Assembly (NCBI GenBank): GCA_020829485.1
Contig: JAIVFU010000005.1
Coordinates: 1 to 64,000, forward strand
Direction: 5' to 3'
DNA length: 64,000 nt
From: Nostoc sp. CHAB 5834
GTDB taxonomy: Bacteria > Cyanobacteriota > Cyanobacteriia > Cyanobacteriales > Nostocaceae
The notes under the pieces are model-generated. The model was given only the letters and a program-made list of their open reading frames with translations. It did no database searches and was not told the DNA's origin. Position numbers and translations under genes: made by a program. Of the stretch, positions 1-7,489 are shown one piece after another. Each line of letters opens with the position of its first letter. The stretch's first letter is position 1.

Positions 1-4
1 CTTC

Positions 5-57
5 GACATAGTAATTAATATATTTTGGCTATGCCAAAATATATTAATTACTATGTC
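5..57. repeat. Perfect 25-bp hairpin, AT-rich
   Basis: Arms 5-29 and 33-57 are exact reverse complements around a 3-base loop. A second hairpin with 9-bp arms follows at 79-87 and 97-105. No gene end is visible beside them, so they could be a terminator for a gene left of the window or a miniature palindromic repeat. Confidence 0.75.
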
Positions 58-168
58 TCTCCACTCCCGCGCATTCATCCCACACTCCGTAAGTGTGAGT
101 GTGGGACTTCTGCTGAAATTAGTTAAAAGTTTAAAGGCAACAGTATCGCAGTCTTGTAATGTTGTTTT

Positions 169-240
169 GTAGTGAGGACTAAAGTCTTCTCTACGAGAGG
201 CTATAGGAACAAAATCAGGACTAAAGTCCCGACTACGAAC
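169..240. repeat. Dispersed GTAGT...GGACTAAAGTCC...ACTAC repeat
   Basis: This stretch is bounded by GTAGT and ACTAC and holds the palindromic core GGACTAAAGTCC. Related copies occur at 19514-19610 and 46693-46743, so it is a short dispersed repeat of this genome. No coding capacity is visible. Confidence 0.6.
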
Positions 241-300
241 ATTTTTAAAGGAAAATTGATTAGCTTGTAACCATATCACAAGTTATTTTTAAACAGTTAT

Positions 301-610
301 AGAACATGTTGCCAAGCATCAGGAGCAGCTTCTGGGTTGTAACTTGGGTGCTGCTCTAAAAATGGGTACTTATCTTTGAAAAATCCGGCAAAGAATCCAT
401 GCCCTGCATCGTTGCCACGTATCCTTGTTTGGCGATTAATTCTGTAATATCTCAAATATTACTATTGATTCCAAAAATTTCTGGAAAAACTATAATAGCA
501 GCAAAGGTTCCGTTTTGTGCTGGTTGAGCTAAGTAAGCATCGATTTCTAAGTCATCGTTGGGTATTTTGACATAGGAGGTGTTAATTTCGATGTTTGTTG
601 TTTCTAGCAT
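301..610 (-). pseudogene. Dienelactone hydrolase-family remnant
   Basis: Read from an ATG at 610, the sequence begins like a dienelactone hydrolase, with a segment reading IIVFPEIFGIN. An in-frame TGA then falls where an arginine codon (CGA) would be expected. After a short further match (DITELIAKQGYVA), the reading jumps in another frame to the C-terminal end of the family, with the catalytic-histidine context AGHGF and the ending PEAAPDAWQHV. The middle of the protein, including the nucleophile cysteine region, is missing. This is a dead gene with a nonsense codon and a large internal deletion, riding on the nifD element. The family assignment comes from motif recognition only. Confidence 0.65.
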
Positions 611-860
611 CTTTGTTTCGGCTGATTTTATACCAACTCATTTATTTTGACTGGTTTTCGACACAGACGGGCACAAAGATCAGAAGTATTGTTATTCTCA
701 CCTCAACCATGATTTTACAGCTATGAGCAGATCAAAGAAATTTCTAACTTTTGAATAGATACCATCTCAAACTTCTGGGAGATTCCAAGGGTTTTTGATT
801 TGTGCGACCTTACATACAGTAAGCATAAAGACTCAAAATTAATAACCAAAAGAAAAAACA

Positions 861-1400
861 ATGCCAGATCAAAGTTTTAGAACAAATATTCCAGAAGTTG
901 ACCCAACAGAGATTGAAGATACTCGAACTGCGATCGCTGATGAACATCACTCCTTTCTTGAAAAGGTCATGGTTCGAAGCGGATTTGCAGATTTGTATGA
1001 CACAAGAGACTTTACCGAAGTTGTGTATCGCGTTATGCGTGACTTAATGACCACGGACACAATCGATCGCGTCGAGGCAGAACTGCATACAGAAGCTCTA
1101 CCTACTGATGAAAAAGCACTCCAGTTTGAAGTGTCCGATCTCTGGAAAGACACCAATCCGGTTGTGAGATTTTTAAGTCGCATCCGTCAACCTTTAAAAG
1201 GCCCAGCTCCCATCGGAATTGACTCCAAGCTATTTCTAACGCGAGTTGCGAATGAAGGCGGAGTTCCAGGATCAGTCGACGCAGAACAGGCAGTTAAAGC
1301 GGTATTTTCTGCTACCAAAGACGAACTTTCCGAAGAGCGGATTCAGGAAATTGCTGGCTGCCTCCCTGATTATGTCCGTCAGCTTTGGGAGCAAGCTTAA
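861..1400 (+). CDS. DUF2267 domain protein
   Basis: The 179-residue soluble protein has the layout of the DUF2267 family: an N-terminal FLEKV helix, and a C-terminal half ending in LPDYVRQLW, which matches the family's LP..LR.LW ending. Its function is not established. The start follows an A-rich stretch without a clear Shine-Dalgarno sequence. A bidirectional terminator follows the stop, so it appears to be transcribed alone. It is cargo of the nifD element and has no visible link to nitrogen fixation. Confidence 0.75.
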   Translation: MPDQSFRTNIPEVDPTEIEDTRTAIADEHHSFLEKVMVRSGFADLYDTRDFTEVVYRVMRDLMTTDTIDRVEAELHTEALPTDEKALQFEVSDLWKDTNPVVRFLSRIRQPLKGPAPIGIDSKLFLTRVANEGGVPGSVDAEQAVKAVFSATKDELSEERIQEIAGCLPDYVRQLWEQA

Positions 1401-1422
1401 TTAGAAGTATAAAAAAAGTCAA

Positions 1423-1458
1423 GTCTGTTTGCGAATAGCGATCGCAAACAGGCTTTTT
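1423..1458. terminator. Bidirectional Rho-independent terminator
   Basis: Arms 1423-1433 and 1443-1453 pair over 11 positions, including one G-U, around a loop containing part of a HIP1 octamer. A T run follows on the plus strand and an A run precedes it. It serves the plus-strand DUF2267 gene and the converging minus-strand xisI. Confidence 0.75.
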
Positions 1459-1466
1459 AAATAGGT

Positions 1467-1805
1467 TTAGCCTACAGCAAACTCTGTATACTGCCGTACA
1501 TGAGGTGCATGATATGCGATCACAATATCTTGCTTAGGCACTTCCTCGCTCACAAGTTGATCTGCGATCGCATCCTCCGTTCCGTCATGCTGCACCCAAA
1601 TCTTCCCATCCTTGATATCTATATGCAGCACACAGCCGTAAATCCGGGTACTACTATCCTTCCATCCCACATGCACAAGCTGATAGTGGTCTTTTGTAGT
1701 ATCAAAAATGGTTTGACTTTCTATCGGATCGCTCTCAGAACGCAACTTTGCTCGCGCCGTCAATAATTTCTGAATTAGTTCACGATACAAAATTAGCTTA
1801 TCCAT
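1467..1805 (-). CDS. xisI: XisI-family protein, copy 1
   Basis: The 112-residue protein matches the XisI family, named for a factor needed for excision of the fdxN element in Anabaena. Family hallmarks are the start MDKL..YRE.I..LL, the central H..W/GW segment and VLHIDIKDGKIWVQHD.TE. It overlaps the 3' end of xisH by 13 bases, the same overlap seen in the other two pairs in this window, so the two are surely co-translated. No fdxN element or XisF-type serine recombinase is visible, so the paralog probably has a different job. A small partner controlling the nuclease-like XisH is one possibility, but that is inference. Confidence 0.85.
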   Translation of the reverse strand: MDKLILYRELIQKLLTARAKLRSESDPIESQTIFDTTKDHYQLVHVGWKDSSTRIYGCVLHIDIKDGKIWVQHDGTEDAIADQLVSEEVPKQDIVIAYHAPHVRQYTEFAVG

Positions 1806-2209
1806 TCTGCAATCTCCTGTTTTTCTGTGTCGTACACCAAAAGGGGAATTTTGTTACGGACAATAACCGTTTGAATAAATGGATATCTGAAAAATCGCCT
1901 ATAAACATCGAGCGGAACTGCCAAATACAACCACCGCTCTGGATCATCATCTTCTAAAGCAATGCGGTAGTTAATAAATTGTCCAATTGCAGTATGAAAC
2001 TCAGAAATTGTTGAGGCTGCTAAAAATGTTTTGATTTCAACAGCAATTTTTTTATCATCTTTTATCGCTGCTAGCAATAGTTCCGCACCTAAATCGATAT
2101 AAAAATCAACAAACCCCAAATCAATGTGGTATGGATCGTGAGTAATTATCCACCCTTCCTTCTCAAGGGCAATCCTGACCAATGCATGAAACCTATCTCT
2201 TGCAGACAT
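1793..2209 (-). CDS. xisH: XisH-family nuclease-like protein, copy 1
   Basis: The 138-residue XisH-family protein starts MSARDRFHALVRIALEKEGW. It shows the pattern of a PD-(D/E)xK nuclease core, with Asp39 in IDLGAE and Glu58-x-Lys60 in AVEIK. XisH proteins are known as fdxN-element excision controlling factors, and the fold assignment to the PD-(D/E)xK superfamily fits these residues. It is the first gene of a two-gene unit with xisI. The C-terminus ends in EIAEWIS, comparable with VIVQWQS and VIVQWIN in the other copies. Nuclease activity has not been shown and is inferred. Confidence 0.85.
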   Translation of the reverse strand: MSARDRFHALVRIALEKEGWIITHDPYHIDLGFVDFYIDLGAELLLAAIKDDKKIAVEIKTFLAASTISEFHTAIGQFINYRIALEDDDPERWLYLAVPLDVYRRFFRYPFIQTVIVRNKIPLLVYDTEKQEIAEWIS

Positions 2210-2417
2210 CGTAGATAGCTAACCAGAAAGATAAAGTCTTTGCCTAAATTCTATCGTTTATCCCATTCAAGCAGCATTAAGTGTAGACACATTTACCTTT
2301 GCAGAATCTGAAGGCGATCGCGCAGCATCTCGTAGAAAAGAGAAGATATCTCCTCACAACCAAATTTGTGACAAAATAATATTGTTGTTTTATAGCTAAT
2401 GCGATCGCTTACGACCT

Positions 2418-2987
2418 ATGATTTCTACCATCTCGCGCCGCTACAGCTTGGATGAATATCGCGCGATCGAAGAAAAAGCCGAAGGACGCAGCGAATATCG
2501 AGATGGAGAAATTGTACCCATGGCCGGAGGAACCCTCAAACACAGCCGCATCGGTGGCAATATTTTTGCCTTTCTGAAGTTTTTGCTCCGCGATACTCAA
2601 TTCGAGCCAATTAACAGCGATTTACGGCTGTGGATTCCTGAACATCGACGCGGAGTATATCCAGATGTAATGGTTTTTGACGGCGAACCGCAACTAAATG
2701 GCGATCGTTTAGATGAAGTCTTGAATCCTACGCTGATTGTCGAAGTTCTATCCCCTTCCACCGCAGATTACGACCGACTCAGTAAATTTCGGATGTATCG
2801 CTCAATTGAAACTTTTAGCGAATATTTATTAGTCGAGCAAGATGAACCTTTTGTAGAACGCTATAGCAAGCAAGCTCAAGGTTGGTTGCTCAGTGATTTT
2901 AGCGGCTTAGAGCTATCTATTTCTTTGGATTCAGTTAGTATTGAATTGCCGATGTCGGAAATTTATCGCGGCGTTATTTTTGAGTAA
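2418..2987 (+). CDS. Uma2 family (DUF820) restriction endonuclease-like protein
   Basis: The 189-residue protein has the Uma2/DUF820 pattern: Y(S)LDEYRAIEE near the N-terminus, RSEYRDGEIVPMAGG, then VYPDVMVFDGE and a central LIVEVLSPSTADYDR..KF..Y. The Asp in YPDVMV and the Glu in IVEV fit the PD-(D/E)xK-like active site of this group. These proteins are very common in multicellular cyanobacteria and their biological role is unknown. The gene stands alone between two xisH-xisI units on the opposite strand. The 208-base gap upstream holds several HIP1-like GCGATCGC sites but no obvious promoter. Confidence 0.85.
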   Translation: MISTISRRYSLDEYRAIEEKAEGRSEYRDGEIVPMAGGTLKHSRIGGNIFAFLKFLLRDTQFEPINSDLRLWIPEHRRGVYPDVMVFDGEPQLNGDRLDEVLNPTLIVEVLSPSTADYDRLSKFRMYRSIETFSEYLLVEQDEPFVERYSKQAQGWLLSDFSGLELSISLDSVSIELPMSEIYRGVIFE

Positions 2988-3060
2988 AGTAGCTCTGGCT
3001 TTTTGCGACAATGCACGCTATTAAACAGAGATTTATCCTGTAATTACTTTTTAGATAAAT

Positions 3061-3396
3061 TCACGCTACGCCATATTGCGTATATTGACGCAGGTAAGAT
3101 GGCTGTAATCCCAAAACAATATCTTCTTTAGATACTCCCATCTCAGTCAAATCTTCAGCAATTTGGATATCGGTCATATTATGCTGAATCCATATCTTTT
3201 CATCTTTGATATCGAGATGTATCACACAATTATAAATTCGGTCATATCCATCCCAACCAATCTCTAGAATCTGGTAATGATCTCGCGCTGTATCGAATAT
3301 CAATTGGATTTCAACATCTTCCTCTGAAGGTTGGTAACTGCCATACTTCGTTAGTAAATTTTGAATATATTCACGATACTGGTCTAGCTTTGCCAT
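3061..3396 (-). CDS. xisI: XisI-family protein, copy 2
   Basis: The 111-residue paralog of the gene at 1467-1805 shares MAKLDQYREYIQNLL, ARDHYQI..IGWDG and VIHLDIKDEKIWIQH. It overlaps its upstream xisH by 13 bases. The two pairs on this element are clearly diverged from each other, which argues against a very recent duplication and for separate acquisition or specialised partners. Confidence 0.85.
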   Translation of the reverse strand: MAKLDQYREYIQNLLTKYGSYQPSEEDVEIQLIFDTARDHYQILEIGWDGYDRIYNCVIHLDIKDEKIWIQHNMTDIQIAEDLTEMGVSKEDIVLGLQPSYLRQYTQYGVA

Positions 3397-3800
3397 TGCA
3401 CAATCACCTCAATCTTTGGATCGTAAACTATCAATTTAACTTGATACTCTTGTACTGAACTTTGAGCAAAGTCTCGGCTAAATAGTGAGCGATAGGTTGA
3501 GACTGGAACTGCTAAAAACAAAACTCGTTCTGGCTCCCTGAGTCGCAGAGCTAATCGATAATTGAGAAACTGCCCCAAAGCCGCATGGTACTCAAACAGT
3601 TCTGAATCCCCCAAAAAACTTTTAATCTCAACAGCAATTTTTTCAGTTCCTCGCTCGGCTGCTAATATTTTTTCTGCTCCTAAATCGACTGACATTTTAT
3701 CTTTGGCAAACTTAACAACTAGCGGATCATGAGTGATCACCCACCCTTCTTTTTGCAGTCCTCGTTTGACGGCTTCGTGAAAAATGTCTCTTGCAGACAT
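3384..3800 (-). CDS. xisH: XisH-family nuclease-like protein, copy 2
   Basis: This is a 138-residue XisH-family protein. The putative active-site pattern Asp39 (SVDLGAEK) with Glu58-x-Lys60 (AVEIKSFLG) is intact and in exactly the same positions as in copy 1. It heads a two-gene unit with the overlapping xisI. A 287-base gap separates it from the plus-strand membrane-protein gene at 4088; nothing else is seen in that gap. Confidence 0.85.
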   Translation of the reverse strand: MSARDIFHEAVKRGLQKEGWVITHDPLVVKFAKDKMSVDLGAEKILAAERGTEKIAVEIKSFLGDSELFEYHAALGQFLNYRLALRLREPERVLFLAVPVSTYRSLFSRDFAQSSVQEYQVKLIVYDPKIEVIVQWQS

Positions 3801-4087
3801 GGACAGAACCAGAACCCAATACCTTTATAATACCGAAGCATTGTCGGCTGAGGCACTCTATTTGGTATAGTGTGTAACAAAAAGTATTGGAGATTTGCCG
3901 AAATTCTCTGATGCCGATCAATACGGAAGTTTTTTAAAGTAAAGAATATTAACAGTACTGTATTAAAAAGTGTATATCATGGCTCGTAGAAAAAGAACTT
4001 CATAAGTATTACCACGTCATTGGTCTGGCTCAAATCAAATCCAAATAGACTCAAACTAACTAACTAAATTCTCTTAGGTAATTTGCT

Positions 4088-5542
4088 ATGGCCATCATTC
4101 TTCCCTTTGTAATTCAGGCTGTTTTGCCTGCGTTGACCACCATTTTTGCTCTTTTGGCTCCTGTATTGGCTGCTGTTATAAATTTCACCTTGACTCGTAT
4201 CCCTAAAATTCCTTCGTATATTCGCCTGATAAAAATTTTGTATTCTGATATTGATTCATCTGCCAAAGAACGCAAAATTATTAATGCGGCACTTCTGGCA
4301 ATTGGTAGTATTTTGACTTTTATGGCTTATTCCCTTATACCTTGGACTGGTGTTCCCTTAATTGGTGCTATTACCAGTCCCATTGCAGCCGCTATCGCCA
4401 TTGTGGTCGCCCTGACAGTTTTAGACACGATTTTTGCTATGAATAAAGGTTATTATCTGGAACGACTTAAAAAAGAGAATTTTGCTGGACTACATGAAAT
4501 AGAAGACGATATTCAGAATTTGAAAAGCATTTTTGGCAATTCATGGCATAAAGTTGTAACTACTATTAATGATTCCACCCAGAAAATCTATGAAGATGGT
4601 AGCAAACGCGGCATTAACTTTACTGATAAATCTTTTCAGAACTACCTTGACCATGAATTAGAGGGATTAAATGTATATATTGCTAGAAGCTCAATTCAAG
4701 AGTATCAAGATTTAAATACAGATTTATTAAAGCAAAATAACAGCGATGGTTGGTTAAAAGATACACTCTCTTTAGGCACAGGTGCATCTTTAGGAACATT
4801 GGCTGGTGTTGGAACTTCAGCCGTTGCCTCATCAGTATTTGTGCAAGCTAGTATTTTGACAACTGTTCAAGGGTTTTTTGGAATATCAACGGGTATAGTT
4901 GTCGGTGCATCAACATACACATTACTAACGCTTGCGGCTCCTGTCGGGCTGGGAGTGTTAGCAACTGTCGGAATTTACAATGGTTTGACGAACTGGAGTA
5001 GTAAAGAAGAAGCTGCCAAAAAAAGTAAGTTTTTATCAGAAATTATTATTGCTGCGTTACCAATGGCTTGGATAGACGGTGAATTAGCTGACCAGGAGAA
5101 AGATACAGTAGATAGGTTGATAACTACCTCCGGTATTAGAAAGGAAGAACAATCTCTGGTTTGGAAAGCTATAAAAGAACGCAAAAGTTTTGACCAAATT
5201 ATAGAAACAAGTATTCTTTTCGACAATGAACATCGAGAAAAAACTTGTAGCCAAAGCGATTATGAGCGGCTGAAGCATCGCTTAATGTTGTGTGCGGCTT
5301 GGGAAATTGCCATTGCTGATGACAAAATCCAGGGTTCAGAATTGCAACTTCATAACCGTATGGCAGATAAATTAGGTATTTCTCGTGACGAGGTGAAGGA
5401 AATTCGTCGGGTATTCAACCTTAAGCACGAGGGCGAGCTTTGGGAAGTGATAGAAGTATTAGAACCAAACGCTTCAAAGACGAAGTTATTAAGAGATGTT
5501 CGTAAACAATATCGTCTGCGACCATCTGCTGATAATCTTTAG
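4088..5542 (+). CDS. TerB-like domain membrane protein
   Basis: The protein has 484 residues. The N-terminus (about 1-35) and the 60-115 region are strongly hydrophobic, and a glycine/alanine-rich hydrophobic stretch covers about 225-310, so it is likely an integral membrane protein. The C-terminal part (about 325-460) resembles the tellurite-resistance TerB / DljA-like helical fold: MAWIDGELADQEKDTVDRL and, later, EIAIADDKIQGSELQLHNRMADKLG, two DG/DD..I...E repeats. Such domains are thought to bind metal or act in stress or phage-defence complexes. No Ter neighbours are present. The function remains unknown; the domain call is by pattern. Confidence 0.65.
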   Translation: MAIILPFVIQAVLPALTTIFALLAPVLAAVINFTLTRIPKIPSYIRLIKILYSDIDSSAKERKIINAALLAIGSILTFMAYSLIPWTGVPLIGAITSPIAAAIAIVVALTVLDTIFAMNKGYYLERLKKENFAGLHEIEDDIQNLKSIFGNSWHKVVTTINDSTQKIYEDGSKRGINFTDKSFQNYLDHELEGLNVYIARSSIQEYQDLNTDLLKQNNSDGWLKDTLSLGTGASLGTLAGVGTSAVASSVFVQASILTTVQGFFGISTGIVVGASTYTLLTLAAPVGLGVLATVGIYNGLTNWSSKEEAAKKSKFLSEIIIAALPMAWIDGELADQEKDTVDRLITTSGIRKEEQSLVWKAIKERKSFDQIIETSILFDNEHREKTCSQSDYERLKHRLMLCAAWEIAIADDKIQGSELQLHNRMADKLGISRDEVKEIRRVFNLKHEGELWEVIEVLEPNASKTKLLRDVRKQYRLRPSADNL

Positions 5543-5585
5543 TCACATTATATTACTGCGCGATCGCCCCGTGGTTAATTACCAT

Positions 5586-6080
5586 TTAAGAATGCTTATC
5601 TAACAACTTTTGAAATAAACTATCAGATGCCCAGAAAGATGTGTTTTTAAGACTTTGGATAGTAACAGGTAAATTGATGAGCTTCATCGTTGTTGCTTGA
5701 TCGAGAACTCCCAGGATACCTGTGATCACCAAGCCTCTATCTTTGGCAATGCGTCTTGCTTTCATGTCGTCTAATATAAGTAAGTCTGCATTGAGTTCCT
5801 GAGCTAGCAAGATAGCCTCTGATTCACCAGGATCGAGCAAATTTGGGTAGGCGTAGTCCGCCGTAGACATCGCATCCGTACTTTGGCTAACGGTTTGAAT
5901 TTTTAGCCAGCTGGGTGGTGTTGCAATCCAAGCTTGGACAGGTGGTGGAGCAAGTTTATCAGATAGCTCAGTGTAAACCGCTTGAGGAATGATAATTTGC
6001 TGAAATAGTTCTGGTAGGAGGTTGATTTGCTCAATCAAAATTAGGTAGTTGATTGGAGAAGTGTTAGAGACAATAATCAT
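5586..6080 (-). CDS. DUF3368 PIN-like toxin
   Basis: The 164-residue protein of the DUF3368 group, PIN-like RNases, starts IIVSNTSPINYL and has DPGESEAI followed by LLILDDMKARRIA, the conserved acidic positions of the fold. It overlaps the UPF0175 gene upstream by 4 bases (ATGA), the normal arrangement of an antitoxin-toxin operon. Residues near 85-95 (MSTADYAYP) are encoded by a small dispersed genomic repeat inserted in frame, at about 5851-5877. Without it the sequence reads smoothly from STD into NLLDPGE. The insertion leaves the frame open, so the protein may still be made. Confidence 0.8.
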   Translation of the reverse strand: MIIVSNTSPINYLILIEQINLLPELFQQIIIPQAVYTELSDKLAPPPVQAWIATPPSWLKIQTVSQSTDAMSTADYAYPNLLDPGESEAILLAQELNADLLILDDMKARRIAKDRGLVITGILGVLDQATTMKLINLPVTIQSLKNTSFWASDSLFQKLLDKHS

Positions 6081-6346
6081 TCAGTAGCTAGTAGGTTACG
6101 AATCGCTTGAACATCTTGTTCTAAGTCTTCTTCAGTGTAGGGTAAATAAGCTTGTTCACGTTTGAGGAATTCATAGGTTTCCCATCGAGAAGATAAATTC
6201 AGCATTCGGTGAACTTCGGCGGCTCCAATGCGACCTTGACGATAATTATCAGCTGCGATGAGTTCCAAAACTCTGCGGGAAATGTTTGTGGGCTGCACTT
6301 GTAATTGAATGGCTATATCATCGGGGAGTTCAATGATAATTTGCAT
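6077..6346 (-). CDS. UPF0175 family antitoxin
   Basis: The 89-residue protein belongs to the UPF0175 family, small ribbon-helix-helix-type proteins usually encoded just before DUF3368 toxins. Recognisable parts are IIIELPDDIAIQL, RVLELIAADNYRQGRIG and a helix containing LNLSSRWETYEFL. The start is supported by an AAGGAG Shine-Dalgarno sequence about 8 bases upstream. It is the first gene of the two-gene operon and is likely autoregulatory, as is usual for such antitoxins. Confidence 0.85.
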   Translation of the reverse strand: MQIIIELPDDIAIQLQVQPTNISRRVLELIAADNYRQGRIGAAEVHRMLNLSSRWETYEFLKREQAYLPYTEEDLEQDVQAIRNLLATE

Positions 6347-6458
6347 AAGTTATACTCCTTGGTTAATTTTAACTTTTGCAGTCATCCTGTGATGAAATTA
6401 TAATCTATCCATGACTTCGTTTTTCTTGTATGTAACAAATATCACAGGTAAGTCTGCA

Positions 6459-6923
6459 TTATGGGTGACTATTAGGGTTTTCAATCATTAATCCCTCACT
6501 TACAACTGCTGCATTCAACTCATTATCTGCGGACACAAAGGTAATAGGTGGTAATCCATTAGCAATGGAAATGGTGTTGACTACACGACCTACTGCTAGT
6601 TGGATAGCATCATAACCTCTTAAACCATAAGTTTCAGATAATACCATTCCAGAATTAATGATATTTTCTGTGATTTCAACAATTTGATAGTCTTTCTGTA
6701 AATCACGTTTGAACTGATTGCGTGTTATTCTTGCATCTGTAATGCTAATACTTCCACTGCGCGATCGCCTGGTAATTGCCGCTATAATTTCCACACCAGT
6801 TATTGCTGCAATAAATGCCTCATTGTTGAGAGCCGGATCAAATAGCCCCAAAACCCAAATTGATCCAGTTTCGCTAATATAACGCTTAACTAATGCGCTA
6901 CTGTCTAGAAAATAAACTGCCAT
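6459..6923 (-). CDS. PIN domain toxin (VapC-like)
   Basis: The 154-residue PIN-domain protein starts MAVYFLDSSALVKRY, with the catalytic aspartate in FLDSSAL. A glutamate follows in GVEIIAA, and the C-terminal acidic positions are in YDAIQLAVG and SADNELN. PIN toxins are magnesium-dependent RNases. Its ATG directly abuts the stop codon of the upstream small gene (6924), so the pair is a translationally coupled antitoxin-toxin unit. It belongs to the cargo of the nifD element. Confidence 0.85.
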   Translation of the reverse strand: MAVYFLDSSALVKRYISETGSIWVLGLFDPALNNEAFIAAITGVEIIAAITRRSRSGSISITDARITRNQFKRDLQKDYQIVEITENIINSGMVLSETYGLRGYDAIQLAVGRVVNTISIANGLPPITFVSADNELNAAVVSEGLMIENPNSHP

Positions 6924-7187
6924 CTAACGGCGTTCCTCAATGATACTTTCAGAAACAGGCTTTCCCTCAGCATGAATTAGTCGTCGCTCAGTTAATGGCT
7001 CGTAAGTAGGATGCTTGATCTGTTTTACTAACCCAGAATCGATCAGGGCTTGATGAAATGCTGCTTGCTTAACAGTTTCTTCTTTATCAGAAAGATACTT
7101 TTGGATTGTCTGATTAAGCTGCTGAAGCTCTTTTAGTTCAAGTGTCTCAAGCTGCTTAAGTATTTTGTTCAAAGTTTCTATTGTCAT
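6924..7187 (-). CDS. Putative antitoxin partner of PIN toxin
   Basis: The 87-residue protein is charged and helical. It begins MTIETLNKILKQLETLELKELQQLNQTI and carries a basic C-terminus ending SIIEERR. It shows no clear DNA-binding domain by eye but occupies the antitoxin position immediately before a PIN gene, with zero spacing. The family is recognisable only as a short hypothetical found with PIN genes in cyanobacteria. A third small reading frame, at 7194-7445, lies 6 bases upstream. Confidence 0.65.
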   Translation of the reverse strand: MTIETLNKILKQLETLELKELQQLNQTIQKYLSDKEETVKQAAFHQALIDSGLVKQIKHPTYEPLTERRLIHAEGKPVSESIIEERR

Positions 7188-7193
7188 ACTTTT

Positions 7194-7445
7194 TTAATCT
7201 TCCTTAAAGGGAAGCTGTTCTGGACGTTCAAGCGGATCGCCTTCCCAATTACCTATTACTTCTTCAACAAACTTATGAGAGTATCCTAGTTATTCCGGTG
7301 TTTTGGTTGGAGACTGTGTGGATTTTTGTATAACAGGTTGAAAGACAATCACTACATCTAATTCTTGGTTGATAATTTCCGGCGGAAGCTGAATTTGCAG
7401 AATTCCATCATCACCAATATATGTTCTAATCTTAATGCTTTCCAT
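7194..7445 (-). pseudogene. Small antitoxin-like gene interrupted by TAA
   Basis: From the ATG at 7445, a 51-residue frame (MESIKIRTYIGDDGILQIQL...) ends at a TAA at 7290-7292. Exactly the same frame then stays open for 31 more codons, from LGYSHKFVEEVIG to a terminal FKED, and stops at 7194. The continuation looks like the usual C-terminal part of this antitoxin type (LGW..FFEE..G...DPL.RP). The single in-frame stop therefore reads as a nonsense mutation of an 83-residue gene. The truncated 51-residue product could still be made. An AGGAGG Shine-Dalgarno sequence precedes the start. Confidence 0.65.
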
Positions 7446-7489
7446 AACGTGACCTCCTAGCTTATTATCTTATCAGTATTTGGGCAAGT

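Noticed and set aside
1467..3800. Presence of the fdxN excision element
   Set aside because: XisH and XisI names come from that element, but no XisF-type serine recombinase or interrupted fdxN is visible. The pairs are common paralogs.
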